Positions 63,400 to 64,000 of a DNA stretch of 64,000 nt are shown in pieces (position 1 is the first letter of the stretch; each line of letters starts with the position of its first letter). Origin of the DNA: Apostichopus californicus. Taxonomy: Eukaryota; Echinodermata; Holothuroidea; Aspidochirotida; Stichopodidae. The stretch is from contig JAIPMN010001607.1 in assembly GCA_020650975.1 (NCBI GenBank), positions 37,616 to 101,615 on the forward strand. Reading direction: 5' to 3'. The position numbers and the translations under genes are program-made. The notes under the pieces were generated by a model. The model searched no databases. It had not been told where the DNA came from and saw only the letters and a list, made by a program, of their open reading frames with translations.

Positions 63400-64000
63400 G
63401 TAAGTATTGACATTGGATCTCAGTTAAATTTGCAAAGATTTTTAAACTATGTAACTTTATCTGATTGTATCAAACTAAATGTGTTTGTTATGTAGTTGAT
63501 GCAGACTGGATCTTCCAAGACTGTCCTTGAATAGGACAGATTGGAAGGTTAGGCCCTCACACCTACAGTGCACAATTCCTTTTTAAGATTAGCTAAGTTA
63601 TCACTGTTTACAAGGGAAACTGCCAAGTTTGGTCTCTTAAACTAGGCTTGCTAGGAATGTCTGAGTAACCATGAAATAGTTATAATTGCTATTGTGATAA
63701 TCACAAACATGTTGCATGTAGGGCTCAAAACCTGTAAAGATTTGAAGACAGACTGTTTGTACCACTTTTTGAATAACTGTACTTGAAAGTAACTGATTGC
63801 CCATATTAAGTGAAGACCAGATTGTTCTGTTCTCTTAAAAATAAACTGTAATTCATATTACTGGAAATATACAATAATTTGCTTTAAATAGGTTAGAAAA
63901 GTTCACATATTATAGTCCATATCTTAAAAGGAAGTAAATGACAAAAATATGACCAGTAATATTGCTGTCATGTGACATATTCTCTTCTTCATTTATATAT
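63400..64000 (+). other. Intron after exon 67, partial
   Basis: No exon, element or repeat seen up to the right edge. Confidence 0.8.

Noticed and set aside
1-64000. Search for CRISPR arrays, rRNA, operons or prokaryotic-type signals
   Set aside because: Tandem arrays here have no spacers and lie in introns of an animal gene; nothing prokaryotic was seen.

Overview
The window is a piece of an animal nuclear genome: AT-rich, GT-AG introns, many micro- and minisatellites, DNA-transposon remnants and one 41-base assembly gap. It holds one recognisable gene, read left to right across nearly the whole window: the middle part of a ryanodine receptor (RyR), the intracellular Ca2+ release channel of the ER/SR. 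I assembled 67 consecutive coding exons by translating all frames, matching to the known RyR domain order and requiring intron phases to agree at every junction. They give about 2,980 codons, roughly human RYR residues 220-3250. The first exons (N-terminal inositol-trisphosphate-receptor-like domain and early MIR repeats) lie upstream. The calmodulin region, EF hands and transmembrane pore lie downstream. High similarity to vertebrate RyR, an intron-rich structure and a single long gene suggest an invertebrate deuterostome, possibly an echinoderm. That taxonomic guess is weak.

Layout: 98-5476 MIR repeats; 6473-12899 first RIH solenoid; 13112-14615 SPRY1; 17309-20114 RyR repeats 1 and 2; 20690-26125 SPRY2; 26662-31400 linker and an expanded counterpart of divergent region 2; 31340-33011 SPRY3; 33667-41953 junctional/bridging solenoid; 42803-54476 second RIH and central solenoid; 54777-60346 RyR repeats 3 and 4, including an RRLS site where the vertebrate PKA/CaMKII phosphorylation loop lies; 60663-63399 start of the next solenoid.

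The most notable signals are in the splicing architecture. (1) Two 136-nt exons (43405-43540 and 44357-44492) encode alternative versions of the same 45-residue segment of the second RIH domain. Their phases allow only one to be used, so they look like a mutually exclusive pair. (2) A 24-nt frame-neutral microexon candidate lies at 57987-58010. (3) An in-frame alternative donor adds 18 codons at 27776-27829. (4) Exon boundaries have been tandemly duplicated with their splice sites at exon 40 (extra donors) and around the exon 65/66 intron (four donors, three acceptors).

The introns carry hAT-like elements with 8-bp target duplications (29271-29620, 44887-47021, a nested one at 22449-22933, probably 49565-50034), a larger 5-bp-TSD element (21644-23616), a TTAA-flanked element with inverted arms of about 180 bp (39504-40072), another inverted-repeat MITE (58271-58455), a tRNA-derived remnant, and several minisatellites, one of which repeats AATAAA about a dozen times. 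I saw no second protein-coding gene, rRNA, intact tRNA or CRISPR.
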